Assembly: GCA_036495715.1 (NCBI GenBank)
Contig: DASXML010000028.1
Span: 1 to 64,000 of the forward strand
From: Scandinavium sp036495715
Lineage (GTDB): Bacteria; Pseudomonadota; Gammaproteobacteria; Enterobacterales; Enterobacteriaceae
Direction: 5' to 3'
DNA length: 64,000 nucleotides
Positions 34,603 to 47,500 of this stretch are shown piece after piece. Numbering within the stretch: position 1 is the stretch's first letter; every line of letters begins with the position of its first letter. The position numbers and the translations under genes are program-made. The notes under the pieces are model-generated. The model was not told the DNA's origin and searched no databases. It saw nothing but the letters and a program-made list of their open reading frames with translations.

Positions 34603-36375
34603 TTAACTCACCTGAACCCGAACAGGCGCGGTTGCCGCGAACAACCACGGACGTGCATCGCTGTCGACGCGTGGTGAAAGGATTTCACGCACCTGCTGGT
34701 GGTAGTCATCCAGCCACTGTTTTTCCTGATCGGTGAGCAGATTGAGTTCCACCTGGCTCAGGTCGATAGGGATCATCGTCAATGACGCAAAGCGGCAGAA
34801 ACCTGGCAGTGCGTCGACAACCTCCACCTGATTTTCAATGCGTATACCGTATTCGCCTTCGCGATAGTATCCCGGCTCAATGGTGATGATATTACCTGTC
34901 GCCAGTGGCCACGGATTGACCTTTTTCGCGATACGATGCGGGGCTTCGTGAATGAGCAATTGATGCCCGACGCCGTGCCCGGTACCGTGATCGAAATCGA
35001 GACCCAGTTCCCACAGATGACGGCGCGCAAACGCATCCAGTTGATGTCCAAAACTGCCGGAAGGGAACGTCAGCGTGATAAGCGATAAAAAGCCTTTCAG
35101 TACGGCGGTGTAATGCAGTTTACGCTGTGGATCGAGCGGGCCATACGCCAGCGTGCGCGTGGCGTCCGTGGTGCCGTTGTGGTACTGCCCACCGGAATCA
35201 TTCAGATAAAAACTGTCGGCGGTAATGGCGGCGTTCGTGCTTTCGCTTGAGTGATAATGGCACATCGCGGCGTTGGCGGACGCGGCTGAAATGGTACCAA
35301 AGCTCTGCTCGATAAAGTTTTCCTGCTGCTCGCGGAAGGTGAGCTGTTTAGCCTGCGCCTCCATTTCGCTCAGCGGGTTTCCGGCGGCGATACGTGCCGG
35401 GACTTCATGCGCCAGCCAGGCGAGGAAATTCACCCATGCCGCGCCATCCTGATGATGGCTATCGCGGAAACCCTCCAGTTCAACCTGATTTTTTGTGGCC
35501 TTGATCAACGTCATCGGGTCAGATGCCCATTTCACTTCACCGCCGTGCTGTTCTACAGCGAAACGCAGCGCAACAGGCGCGCTGTCAGCGTCGAGCTGCA
35601 TCCGGTTTCCGTTGGCGATTTGCTGGCAGCGAGCGACAAGCTGTTCCATTGGTGACAGTGTCAGGCCGGAAAGTAATGTAGGCGATAGACCTGTCGTTTT
35701 CGCAGCGTCGACGAACCATTCCACTTCACCCTTGCGGCTTAACAGCACAAACGAGAGCGGCACCGGGCTGGTGGATATATCGGCGCCACGCACGTTCAGC
35801 AACCAGGCGATGTTATCAGGTGCGGTAATAGCGAGGTAATCGGCACCGTTAGCATCGAGTATTGCGGCGATACGCGCACGTTTATCTGCGCTACTTTCAC
35901 CCGCAATGGATAGCGGCATTTCGCGGATCATGCCCCGTGGCGCGGCAGGGCGATCGTGCCAGATACGGGCAAAAGGATCTGCGCTCATCGGCATCAGCTC
36001 GCAGTCCGTCGCGTTCAGCGCCTCGAACTGACTGTTGACCATCAGCATCGGGCCGAAGCCGATACGGCTTCCGGCGGGTAAATGGTTTTCCAGCGGATCG
36101 TTGTGTAAGTGATGAATATCCCACGCCGGGATATCCACTTCCTGGCGAACCTGAACCTGATAACGTCCATCGACAAAAATCAGTGCGCGATCCTGAAGCA
36201 CTAGCGCAACACCGGCCGAGCCGGTAAAGCCTGTCAGCCACGCCAGTTTGTCATCGTGCGGGGAAGCGTACTCGCTTTGCCACGCATCCGCGCGCGGCAC
36301 AATCATGCCATCAAGCCCAAGTGCTTGCAGTGTGCTGCGGAGGGAAGAAAGCGGGGATGAAGTTTGCATTGTCAT
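34603..36375 (-). CDS. M24-family Xaa-Pro aminopeptidase (aminopeptidase P-like)
   Basis: The 590-residue protein has two creatinase-type N-terminal domains and a C-terminal pita-bread metallopeptidase domain. The metal ligands are visible in order: YLNDSGGQYHNGTTDATR (two Asp), HGTGHGVGHQL (His), ITIEPGYY (Glu) and IRIENQVEV (Glu). Such enzymes remove an N-terminal residue before proline in the cytoplasm. It is longer than PepP and PepQ and resembles the eukaryote-like aminopeptidase P group. It lies 11 bases after amn on the same strand, so the two are probably cotranscribed. Confidence 0.88.
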   Translation of the reverse strand: MTMQTSSPLSSLRSTLQALGLDGMIVPRADAWQSEYASPHDDKLAWLTGFTGSAGVALVLQDRALIFVDGRYQVQVRQEVDIPAWDIHHLHNDPLENHLPAGSRIGFGPMLMVNSQFEALNATDCELMPMSADPFARIWHDRPAAPRGMIREMPLSIAGESSADKRARIAAILDANGADYLAITAPDNIAWLLNVRGADISTSPVPLSFVLLSRKGEVEWFVDAAKTTGLSPTLLSGLTLSPMEQLVARCQQIANGNRMQLDADSAPVALRFAVEQHGGEVKWASDPMTLIKATKNQVELEGFRDSHHQDGAAWVNFLAWLAHEVPARIAAGNPLSEMEAQAKQLTFREQQENFIEQSFGTISAASANAAMCHYHSSESTNAAITADSFYLNDSGGQYHNGTTDATRTLAYGPLDPQRKLHYTAVLKGFLSLITLTFPSGSFGHQLDAFARRHLWELGLDFDHGTGHGVGHQLLIHEAPHRIAKKVNPWPLATGNIITIEPGYYREGEYGIRIENQVEVVDALPGFCRFASLTMIPIDLSQVELNLLTDQEKQWLDDYHQQVREILSPRVDSDARPWLFAATAPVRVQVS

Positions 36376-36386
36376 TGTCCTGAAGA

Positions 36387-37841
36387 TTAGCGGAACGGCG
36401 GTTCGTTGAAGGTGCGCAGTTTGCGCGAGTGCAGCTTGTCGCCCTCGGCGCGCAGCAGATCGATGGCGCGAATGCCTATCTGTAAGTGCTCCGAAATGGC
36501 CCCTTCATAAAAACGGTTTGCCTGGCCGGGAAGTTTGATTTCGCCGTGCAATGGTTTGTCGGAAACACACAACAGCGTGCCGTACGGGACTCGGAAGCGG
36601 TAACCCTGCGCGGCAATCGTGGCGCTTTCCATATCAATGGCGACCGCGCGACTGAGGTTAAAACGCAGCGCAGAGGCGGAATAACGCAGCTCCCAGTTAC
36701 GGTCATCGGTGGTGACAACGGTGCCGGTACGCAGACGGTGTTTAACCTCTTCGCCCGGCATGCCGCTGACTTGTTTGGTGGCGTCGTAGAGGGCGCGCTG
36801 TACTTCGGCAATGCTCGGGATCGGGATGTCCGGCGGTAAAACGGCATCCAATACGTGGTCGTCACGCAAATACGCATGTGCCAGTACGTAATCGCCGATG
36901 CTCTGGCTTTCGCGCAGGCCGCCACAGTGACCAATCATCATCCATACGTCAGGGCGCAGTACCGCCAGGTGGTCGCAGATATTTTTGGCGTTCGCCGGGC
37001 CGACGCCGATGTTGATCAGGGTGATGCCCTGACCGTCTTTGGTGATCAAATGCCAGGCGGGCATTTGGTGTTTTTTCCATGCTAAATCGGAAACTGCCGT
37101 TTCTGGTGCTTCGGTATCAGCGGTTATCCACACGCCACCTGCACAGGAAAGGGCGATGTAAGGGCTGTCCGGGTCAAGAATCTGGCTGCATCCCCAGCGC
37201 ACGAATTCATCCACATAACGGGTGTAGTTGGTGAACAGGACAAATGGCTGGAAGTGTTCAACCGGCGTGCCGGTGTAGTGACGCAGGCGGGCGAGAGAAA
37301 AATCCACGCGACGCGCATCAAAATGTGACAGCGGATAATACTCGGTTGGATGGAATAACCCATCCGCCGTTTCGTCGCCAATCTGCGCCAGTTCGGTTGT
37401 CGGGAAATGGCGAGTCAGACCCGCGCTCATCGAGCGGTCAAGGGTTAGCGTTGAGCCATCAATCACATAAGGATAGGGAATTTCATGCTGCGACAGCTCA
37501 ACGGTGATGTGCGCGCCGTAATCCTGATACAGCGAGGTCAGCTGTTCGAGCAAATAGGGGCGAAACAGCGTCGGCTGGGTGATGGTGGTGGTGTAGCACC
37601 CAGCGTGGGTAAAGCGTCCCCAGGCGCGGGTTTTCAGTGCGTTATGCGCTTCGCCATCCCAGGAAACAGACAGCGCCGGATACACAAATAATCCTTTCGC
37701 CCGCTGTTCTGTGTCGGGCAAAACATGGTCATTGATGTAGCGACCAATAGCTTCACGAAGGGATGTTACCGATTGGTTGTAGAGCGCGTCGAGTTGTTCC
37801 AGCGCTTGTTCCGGCGTCAGGCCGGTACCCTTATTGTTCAT
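36387..37841 (-). CDS. amn: AMP nucleosidase
   Basis: Amn cleaves AMP to adenine and ribose 5-phosphate, regulating the adenylate pool. The C-terminal half is a nucleoside-phosphorylase-like domain (NIGVGPANAKNICDHLA, AIDMESATIAAQGYRF). The N-terminal half is regulatory. I chose the second of two adjacent ATG codons (37841), which gives 484 residues and six bases between AAGGAG and the ATG. In E. coli amn also lies among the asn tRNA genes. Confidence 0.96.
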   Translation of the reverse strand: MNNKGTGLTPEQALEQLDALYNQSVTSLREAIGRYINDHVLPDTEQRAKGLFVYPALSVSWDGEAHNALKTRAWGRFTHAGCYTTTITQPTLFRPYLLEQLTSLYQDYGAHITVELSQHEIPYPYVIDGSTLTLDRSMSAGLTRHFPTTELAQIGDETADGLFHPTEYYPLSHFDARRVDFSLARLRHYTGTPVEHFQPFVLFTNYTRYVDEFVRWGCSQILDPDSPYIALSCAGGVWITADTEAPETAVSDLAWKKHQMPAWHLITKDGQGITLINIGVGPANAKNICDHLAVLRPDVWMMIGHCGGLRESQSIGDYVLAHAYLRDDHVLDAVLPPDIPIPSIAEVQRALYDATKQVSGMPGEEVKHRLRTGTVVTTDDRNWELRYSASALRFNLSRAVAIDMESATIAAQGYRFRVPYGTLLCVSDKPLHGEIKLPGQANRFYEGAISEHLQIGIRAIDLLRAEGDKLHSRKLRTFNEPPFR

Positions 37842-38581
37842 CATTCGCTCCTTCTGTCAGCTCGTCGTTGTTACTCGCTAGAATGTCACAGGAATGTGAA
37901 ACAAAAGCCAGCGGATAAAACAGAAAAATGGCGTGAATAAAAAGGCTGATTGACAGGGCTTATCCAGAATCGGACTGGATATGATGGGGGCTGCTTGCCT
38001 CTTTTTTGGGCAAAAACAGATTGTCAGCCAGAGTGGTCGCGCCAAAGTTAGATGAACTTTACGTGTTTGAGAGCAGATATTCGCACTGAAAATCTACTTG
38101 GTGTTCTGCATTTAATGTAATGAAGTTTAAGAGTTTATTTGATTTTTATGTTGTTGGTCACGAACGGTAATTATCAGTTTTGTGAATTTTTATAATTTAA
38201 AATTTAAGTTATTGGCTTTTTGGACGCTTTAGTGACGTGTGCGACATTTCTGATGTTTGCGCGTAACAAGGATAAAAAGGGTCAATGACGGTGATATCAG
38301 AGAGGCAAAAGCCTCCACCAACGCCTCATATAAAGAACCTATCCAACAATTCCTCTGGTGTTTGCGATGCCTCTCCACGCATGACGCGTGGACGAGGCGT
38401 TGTTCCTTGTCTCGTGATGCGATAGCGCACGAGATGTAAGTATTGGATAAACATTATCAAGGATGACATATGGATTTCAGCCATCAACAACAGCTTCATT
38501 CTCATCATAAGGCTTCGAGCCTGCCTCGTTCTGTATGCCATCTCCCGTACATCACCGTTATTTTTTGCTGAGTAAAACACT
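37842..38581. other. Long intergenic region upstream of the giant autotransporter
   Basis: About 740 bases contain no gene I can support. The left half is AT-rich (38080-38240). The right half holds two stable hairpins in tandem at 38369-38398 and 38410-38434, then 147 bases before the autotransporter ATG. A structured leader or regulatory region for that gene is the likeliest content. Confidence 0.6.
38369..38434 (+). promoter_or_regulatory. Tandem hairpins in the autotransporter leader
   Basis: GCCTC-TCCACGC pairs with GCGTGGA-c-GAGGC (38369-38380 with 38386-38398, one bulged base). TCTCGTG pairs with CACGAGA (38410-38416 with 38428-38434). No T-run follows either, so they are not plain terminators. 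A control role for the downstream gene is inferred. Confidence 0.4.
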
Positions 38582-41500
38582 ATGAATACAGTTTATCGTC
38601 TGGTCTGGAGCCATACGGCTAATGGCTTTGTTGCCGTGGCTGAAACTGCCCGCGCCGGTAAGAAAAAGAAAACGCGTGGACGTTCCATGCTGCTGGCGAC
38701 GGCTCTGGTCGCAGGCGCACTTCCGGGAAGTGCACTGGCCGACGAGGTGGATTGGGCGGAGGAATATCCGTCTTATCTGTTTGTGAATGATGGCAGCGTT
38801 GACTACGACAAGGTTATCAATACCGGCACCGCTTATAAAATTGATGGTGGCAGCGGTGATGATGGTACGAGCCAGCATTTTGCATCCGGCACGACGTTAG
38901 ACATTACCGGTGCCATGCCCCACGTTGATGCCGGTAATGGCCCCAGCAGCCGTGGCGTCACCGCGGCGAGCGCGCTCGGCGACTCCTTTGGTGCGGATAA
39001 AGGCCGCCTGATTTCGGCTTTTGCTAAAGATGCTGATGGTAACCAGACCGCCATCACCTTGGCGAATATCGGACAGTTTACTTATTCGCCGAGTCCAGCG
39101 AATCCGCAGCAAAACCAGGAAATGAATCTTGAAGTTCCGGGTCTGGAAGGTTCTTACCAGGTCATCAGTGTCTACGATTCAACCACTTTTGCCTCGGCTA
39201 CCGATCAGAGCGTGGGCAATATGGAGATGCCGGTTTACAACCCGAAAACCGTGCATATCTATAACGAATTTGGTATTGCCAGCGTGGACAGCGGTGGCGG
39301 TACGGTCAATGTGGACATTGGTGCGGATACCAACAGTGCCACGCCGATTCATTCGACAGAAAACGATCTGGAGTTAATGGCGAAAAACTCCATTCTGATC
39401 AAAACCGATGGCACGGGCGCTGCCCACAGTGATGCTAACTGGAAGTCCGATAACTATATTCATTTCCAGCCTGCGCCAGTTATTTCCAACGACATACAGA
39501 GTGTATCAGCGCAAAGTACCCAGTTTGATTTCACGGTTAAACTTCCGCAGTACTATCAGCAGGAAAGCGGTAAAATTATCGTCATCGCGCCGAAAGATTT
39601 CCATATCACGTCATCGGCAGACATTGCTGACGTCAACGACTACCTTCTGGGCCAGGGCAAGTATGCAGGCCAGCCGCAGATGCAGTTCTGGCTGACTCAA
39701 GGCGTCGAAGTGCGCGGTGAAGTCATTGACTCCACCGCAGAAGTACAGGCGATTTACAATGCCATTATCTCAGAAATGATGGCGCAGAAAGAAACCACCA
39801 CCATCGATTTCAGCTGGCACGTCTGGGAAGACATGGGGTCGCACACCAACAATGCCACATTGGGCACGGGCGATCTGAATGTGATTTATGCCACCGGTGC
39901 CAACGCGACCGGCACTGTGACCCGCGAAGGCAGCCTGGCGGTTGATGGCGCCTCTGCTGTGATGCGCGGCGATCGTGATGCATTGCTGACCAATGACGGG
40001 GCAATTAATGCCTGGCGCAGCAGTAACAGCAGCCCGACGCCGGTTGGTATGCGCGTGACGGACAGTACCGCTGTCAACAACGGCACGCTAAATGCCGGTT
40101 TGTTCCTTGAAAAAGACGGCAGCAACCAGAATGTCAACAATGCGGGAAGCATCGCGATTAAAGGGGATGGCAACAGCAGCATCACCAATAACGGTCACAT
40201 CAACATTGCTATTACCGACGGTTCGACCCATAACGCTTCCGGTATTGTTGCCAGTGATACCACCAACGTGGTTAACGAATCCGGGGCCACGATCGCCCTG
40301 ACAGGCAATACACACAATACGGATGGTCGCGCCGGAGGCTATGCGGTTGAGCTGAGTGATGCGGCTACCTTTACCAACAAAGGCGACATTTATATTGGCA
40401 CCACGCCGATAACGGATTTAGACCCGACGGCATCTGCAACGAACCTGGTGGGCAGCGGTGATTTGACGGCGGGTGTCTACTCCACCGGCACCGGGGATAT
40501 TACTAACACCGGGACCATTTCACTGCTCGAAAATACCCGTAATGCCGCCGGCATTCAGATTGACGGGGGGGCCGGGACCGTTGTTAACGATGGCACCATT
40601 AACGTTCTCGGCAATTTAACTGCCGGTGCCGCGGCGGCTAACTATGGTCTGAATATCAAGGACAGCGCAGGCCATGTGACCAATAACGGTGATATCAACG
40701 TTGATGGCGATAATAACATTGCCATTAATGTTCAGGCTTATAACACCGATGCGTCGATGACATCGACAAAGACCGGCAATATTACGGTGGGCACCGCAGG
40801 CGATCAGGGCGGGAGCGATAACAACCCATACACTTACCGTAACTATGCTGTATATGCCGAAGGTCTGAAGAACAATTACGCCAACGTGGATCTGGATTCC
40901 ACCATTCGCCTGTTGTCCGCAGGAGCGATTGGTGTGCATGCGCGTGGTAATGCCACCATTAATGTCGGAGACGATGCGACCCTGAGTTTCGAGAACTCCC
41001 AGCAGATTGGGTATTACGCCTGGGGCGAAAATGCCAGCATCAACGTCAGTAATGCAAATATTACCGACAATGCGCAAACCCAATCCATTCTGTTCGTGGT
41101 CGATCATGGCGCGGAATTTAATGGGGATAACGGCAGCGGAACCGATTACAACCTGAGCGTTGACGGCGCCGGTTCCATTGGCGTGATGGCGAATGGCGTT
41201 AACGACCAAAACGACGGTAACGCCGCCAACGATAAAAAATCGGCGATGACCACCGGTAATGCGAAAATCACCGTCAGCGGTGATGGCGCAATGGGGGTAA
41301 AAGTGACCGGCGGTGCAGCAGGAACCATTAATGACGGTGCGATTGTGCTGGCAGGGAATAATACCACGGCGGTGTCTGTTGATGGTCGCACCTTTGCCAT
41401 TGACGGTAGCAACGACGGCACACCGGTTGCGACGCATGTGGATTCCGACGCAAAAATTGGTTCCACCGCGCTTCAGACAGGGATCACCGGCTACGACGTG

Positions 41501-44500
41501 GGTTATTCCGGTGAACTCTCACTGACTAAAAATGCAGCGATTGATTTGCAAGGTAACGATAGCACCGGTATTCGCCTGCACAATAACGCCTCGGCGGATG
41601 TCCTTTCCGGGGTGACGCTGGCGGGTTCAGGCAACATTGGTGTTGATATCCAGAATGGCGGTAATCTGACCATTACGGGCGACATCACCAACAACGGCGG
41701 CACCAACAACACCGGTATTAATATCAATAATGGCGGTACGGTAAACACCTCCGGGAATATGGACGTCAATGGTGATGCCGATAACATCGGTATCAATATC
41801 CAAAATGGCGGTACTGTCACCAATTCTGGCGATTTGCTGATCAGCGGAATGACCAACAATACCGGGATCAATATTCAGAGCGGCGGCACCGTCAATAACT
41901 CTGGTGATATTACGGTGGATGCCGATGCCAACAGTATTGGCGTAGATATCCACGACGGCGGTACGTTCAGCAATACCAAATCAATTACCATTAATGGCGC
42001 TGACGACAGCGGCAATATCGGCCTGCGTATTCAGGGGGCAGGAGCCACGGTCACGCAACTGGGTTCTGTCACGGCGAACGGCGGTCTGGCTGCCGTGCAA
42101 TTAACCGGTAACGGTGCAACCCTGGCGATTCAGGGCAGCGGCAACCACATTACCGCGGGCGGCAGTGCCGATGGGGTGCTGATCGACAGTATCGGCGCAT
42201 CGTCCTTTAGCGCGGACAACACCGTGATTGACGTTCTGGGCAGCGGCGCAGGCATTAACAACAACGCGGATTCCAGTAACGTTAATCTGAACAATGTCAC
42301 CATCAACGCCACCGACGGCCCGGCTATTCGGACGGCTACCACCTTCAATGCAGAAGGTAATGGTAACGTATTGAACGTTGATGGCAGCGGTGTTGGTTTC
42401 GCCTTTATGGACGCCAATGGCAACATGACTGGCGGTGACCTGACGATCGGCAATGGCTATACGATCAACGGAGCAGGCGCAGGCAGCGTCGGTATTCTGG
42501 CGAAAACAGCCGGGTCGGTAAAATCCGGTACCAATATCACCATGAATGCGGGGGCAAATGCTGCGATCGATGCCGCGATGGCAAGTTCTGTCAGCAACAG
42601 CGGTACTATTTCCTACGGCAGTGACACTGGCAGCACCATTATTGCCAGTGCAGCAACGTCGTTTAGCAACAGCGGTAACGTGACCTCCAGCAATAATGCT
42701 GACAGCACGATCCTTGCTAATGCAGCCACCTCTTTTACTAATACCGGTAGCATTGTTTCCAACAGCACCAGCAACACCAGCGCGTTGATTGCGCTTAACA
42801 ATGATGTCGGCAACCGCAGCATTAGTAACACTGGAACGCTGTCTACGAAGAGTGAAAGCGCTGTTCTTATCGACGCCACCGGTACCACCAACAATACCCT
42901 GACCAACTCCGGCAATTTGAATGCCGCCAGCGCTGATGCTATCGCCATTGCGATGGGCAGCGGCAATGACACCGTTACGCACACTGCGGGTCAGATTATC
43001 GGGCAAATCAATCTGGCTGACGGTAACAACACCATTAATCTGAACGGCGGAACGCAAACCGGGCAGATGACAATGGGCGACGGCAACGACGCCGTATCGA
43101 TTACCGGCGCGAACAGCACCGGCGATGTCCTGATGGGTAACGGAGCAGACCGCTTCACCTACACCGGCGGTAGCTACAACGGAAATGTCGATTTCACCGG
43201 CGGTGACGGCAACGACAGCGCGACATTCGGCGCAGTCAGCCTGGCGAATGTGGCCCATGTTCTCAGCGAAGGCGGTAGCAACAGCGCGCTGACCTTTAAT
43301 AACACGCAGGCAAAGATTGGTGATTTTAGCACTGATGATCTGACAAAAGGCACCAACGTGGGCAGCGGCTGGAGTTCACTGACTCTCGATGGCGCGAATA
43401 CCGATATTACCGTTGTCGATGATCTGCTGCTTTCCGGTGCGCCGCAAATCAACGTCAACAACGGCGCGACGTTGCGCAGCGGTAACAGCGTAAGCGATGC
43501 TGACGACGCGACAATCCATGATTACAACATCGCCACCACCGGCAACAGCTTAGTTTCCTTCGATGGCAGCAACACGCAGACCTACGAAGGTGTGATCAGC
43601 GGTACCGGTGGAATGGAGCGCATTGGCGGTGGTAGCACGTTGCTGCTCGGTGAAAACACCTACACCGGCGATACCCTGATTGGCAGCGGAAGCACGGTGA
43701 GTCTCGGTAACGGTGGCACGACAGGCAGCCTGTCAGAAGTGACCAATATCACCGATAACGGTGTATTGGCGGTGAACCGTGCCGATGATATTGCCCTCAA
43801 CGGTGTGATTTCAGGTAGCGGTGCTTTTGAACAAAACGGCGCAGGCACCACCCGTCTGGGTGGCGACAATACTTATGCCGACACCACTACCGTCAACGGC
43901 GGTACGCTGCTGATTAACGGCAACCAGGCCGGACATGGCACAACTACCGTCAACAACAGCGGAGCGTTGGGTGGCTACGGTACGATTGGCGGCGATGTCT
44001 GGTTTGATAACAACACCACACTCACACCGGGTGACAACGGCGCGGGCACGTTGACCATCAACGGTGATTTACATCTGGATGCGGGCACCAACAGCCAATG
44101 GCAGCTCGGACAGCACTACACGCCAGGCGGTTCATTTAACGATCTGGTCATCGTGAATGGTGACTTGACGCTGGATGGCGATCTGAATGTTGAATTAAGT
44201 GAGGACGGCAGCTTCCTGCCGGGTGTTTACCGCCTGTTCAGTTACGACGGTGCGCTGACCGACAACACCATGGATATTGCGACCTTACCGGATCACGATC
44301 CGGATTCGGCATACCGTATTCAGACCGATGTCGACGGCCAGGTCAACCTGGTGCTTAACTTTGTCAATCCTGCACAAGAGCTGCAGTGGTGGGATGGCGA
44401 TAACGCGGGTGCCCAGGACAACGGCAAAATCGATGGCGGCGACGGCGTATGGCGTTCGACCGAACTGACTCCGACCAATAACTGGACCAAATACGTTGAC

Positions 44501-47500
44501 GGCGGTAATGCCCCTTGGGCACCAACGGCCTTTGCGATCTTTGCGGGTACGGCCGGTGAGGTCAGCATTGATGGTTCCAGTGGACGCGTTATCGAATCGG
44601 GTATGCAGTTCACCGTAGATGGTTACAAATTCACCACTAAAAATGATTCGTCGCTCTACTTTATGGGGACGGTGACGCAGGCTTATAACATATCGATTCC
44701 AATACCCGCCAATAACTGGACGTCAGAAGGCGAAACCGTTGCAGACACTTACCACGTCATTCGTGTCGGTCTGGGCGAGTTAATCCCTGGTGAGCACATC
44801 ACTGCTTCTATTGATGTGAATCTGCTGCAGGATGAGCTGGACGATCGCAGCGTTCGTTTGTTGAAAGCCGACGGTGGTCGTTTGATTCTCAACGGTGACA
44901 ACCATATCACCGGCGGCATCGAAGTATGGGATGGCACGCTTCAGGTGTCGAAAGACAGCAGCCTGGGCGACGCGGGAACCTCACTGACGCTGGCAAACGG
45001 CGCTTCGTTCCAGGCCGGTGCTGATTTGGCCTTTGACCGTAAGCTGTTCATTGATGGCGAGCGACAAGGCGATGAAGTTCCCACTGGCCCGGATGCTAAA
45101 TATGGCGGCGTGCTGGATGTGTTTGGTCATACCTTAACGATGGGTAACCCGCTTACTCGTTCGAATGACTCCGTGATTGGCGGCAACGGCCCACTGACTA
45201 TCGTCGATACGTCCGAAGGAACCGGTATTAATGGTGATGACGGCGACGGTAACGGTGTGCTGGACATGAACACCCGCAACACCTATCAAGGCGACACGGC
45301 GATCTTCGGCAAAGACGGGAACGGCACATTAACCGTGAACGCCAATGTGACGGGTGCGTTAGGTAATGCCACCTCGAGCATTTATGCGACCGACGATGCG
45401 ACGTTAAGCTTTAATAATAACGCCAATGCAGAACAGCATTACCTCCTTATGGATAATGCCACGCTCAAATTCCAGGATAACGCCCTTGCAGCAGACAACG
45501 CGATTGAGCTACAGAATGGCAGCCTGGCTGAATTTAGCGGTAATAGTCAGGGCGGCAACAGCTATATTCTGACAGATAGCGATTCTGAACTGGCGTTGCG
45601 TGATAACGCCGATGCAGGCAGCGCTGGCGTAGATAACAGTGGTCTGGTGACATTCGCTGATGATGCGCAAGCACGTAGCGCAATCATCAACAATAAAGCC
45701 GACGCCCTTGTCGATCTCAGTGCTTCCAACGGTTACACCGCGATCGGTTCTCTCTCGGGCGCGGGCAATGTTGAACTGGGTGCCGCGACGCTTGAAGAAG
45801 GCGCGCTGGGTAACATCGACACTATCACTGGCCTCATCAACGGTGACGGCGGCAGCCTGGTGAAAACCGGCACGGGGTCGTTGATTCTGAGCGGCGATAA
45901 CAGCTGGACCGGCACCACATCGGTTAAGCAGGGTTCACTGTTTATCAACGGTGATCAGCAGGCGGCAACGGGGGATACAACTGTTGATGCTAATGCAACC
46001 CTCGGCGGGATGGGCGTGATCGGCGGTAATGTCCTCGTTGCCAACAATGGTCACATCACCGCAGGCGACAGCATGACGGGCGTCGGTGAACTGACCATTA
46101 ACGGCGATCTGACGCTGAATGATAATTCACAGATTGATTTCCAGCTCGGCCAGGCATACCACCCTGGTGGCCTGATGAACGACGTTATCACTGTCAAAGG
46201 TGACCTGAATCTTGACGGCAAACTGAATATCACCGAAACCGATGGCGGTAATTTTGATGTCGGTATCTACCGCATCTTTAACTACGACGGTGCGCTGACC
46301 AACGGCCTGATGGATATTGGTGTGGCACCGGAAGCGGCTGACGATCTGTACGTTCAAACCTCCATCGATCATCAGGTTAACCTGATCAACCGCACGGGCT
46401 ACACGCTGCGTTTCTGGGATGGTGCAGGCGGCGACAAAGGTGAGCTGAAAAATAACAGCCAAATGGACGGTGGCGACGGTATCTGGCAAAACAGCCACGG
46501 TAACGACAACTGGACGACCGATCAGACCGATCCCGATGGCAAAATCAATGCGCCGTACAGCGACGGCTCATTCGCTATTTTTGGCGGCGAAGCGGGTAAC
46601 GTCACTGTAGATAACAGCCTCGGCGAAGTCTTCATGGGTGGCGCACAGTTCCTCGTGGATGGCTATGTTATCAACGATGGCGTGCTGACCATCCACAATG
46701 CGGATACGCAGTTACGCGTCGGTGACGGCTCAAGCGACGGAATCGACTACACCACCACCATCAACTCGGTCATTACCGGTGAAGGCGGCTTACGTAAAAC
46801 CGATGCCGGTACGCTTATCCTCAATGGCGACAACACCTATGCAGGCGGCACGGCGGTTAGCGGCGGTGTGCTGCAAGTCTCCGGTGATAAAAATCTGGGT
46901 ACAGCCGACAGTGCGATTACATTGCGCGGCGGTGTACTGCGTTATGCCGAGGCGTTCAATACTTCACGTGAAGTGAAACTGGCCTATGGCGGCGGCGCGA
47001 TCGATACCTATGGTCACGATATTTCGCTGCTCAACAAAGTGACAGGCGAAGGCGATTTGCACAAGTTTGGCGACGGCACGCTGACGCTGACGCAAGACAG
47101 CACGTTTGCCGGTACCACCTGGATTGAGCAAGGTGTGCTGGAACTGGGTAATGGCGGCACGGGCGGCAGCGTCACCGGTGATATTGTGGATGACACCATG
47201 CTGGCCCTGAACCGCAGCGACAACTTCACGCTGAATGGCGATATTTCTGGTGACGGTCAGGTGTGGCAGAAAGGCACGGGCACTACCTCTCTGAACGGTG
47301 AAAATAGCTGGACCGGCATTACGCTGGTGGAAAACGGTACGCTGAAAGCGGCATCTGAAAACAGCTTCAGCGCCGCATCAGACCACGTGGTGAGCATGAA
47401 CGGTACTTTGGCGACCGGCGGATTTAACCAGGATGTGGCTAATCTTAGCAACCAGGGAACCGTCAATCTGCGTGGTGATCAAATTGGTAATGCGCTGACT

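Noticed and set aside
41636..42015. Regular ~75-bp repeats that might be a CRISPR-like array
   Set aside because: The repeats stay in the autotransporter frame, are diverged at third positions, and there is no leader or cas gene. They encode beta-helix units.
42101..43258. Open frame of 385 codons antisense to the autotransporter
   Set aside because: It is a shadow of the repetitive, GC-rich passenger coding sequence. It has no ribosome site, resembles no protein family, and several similar frames lie antisense along the same gene.
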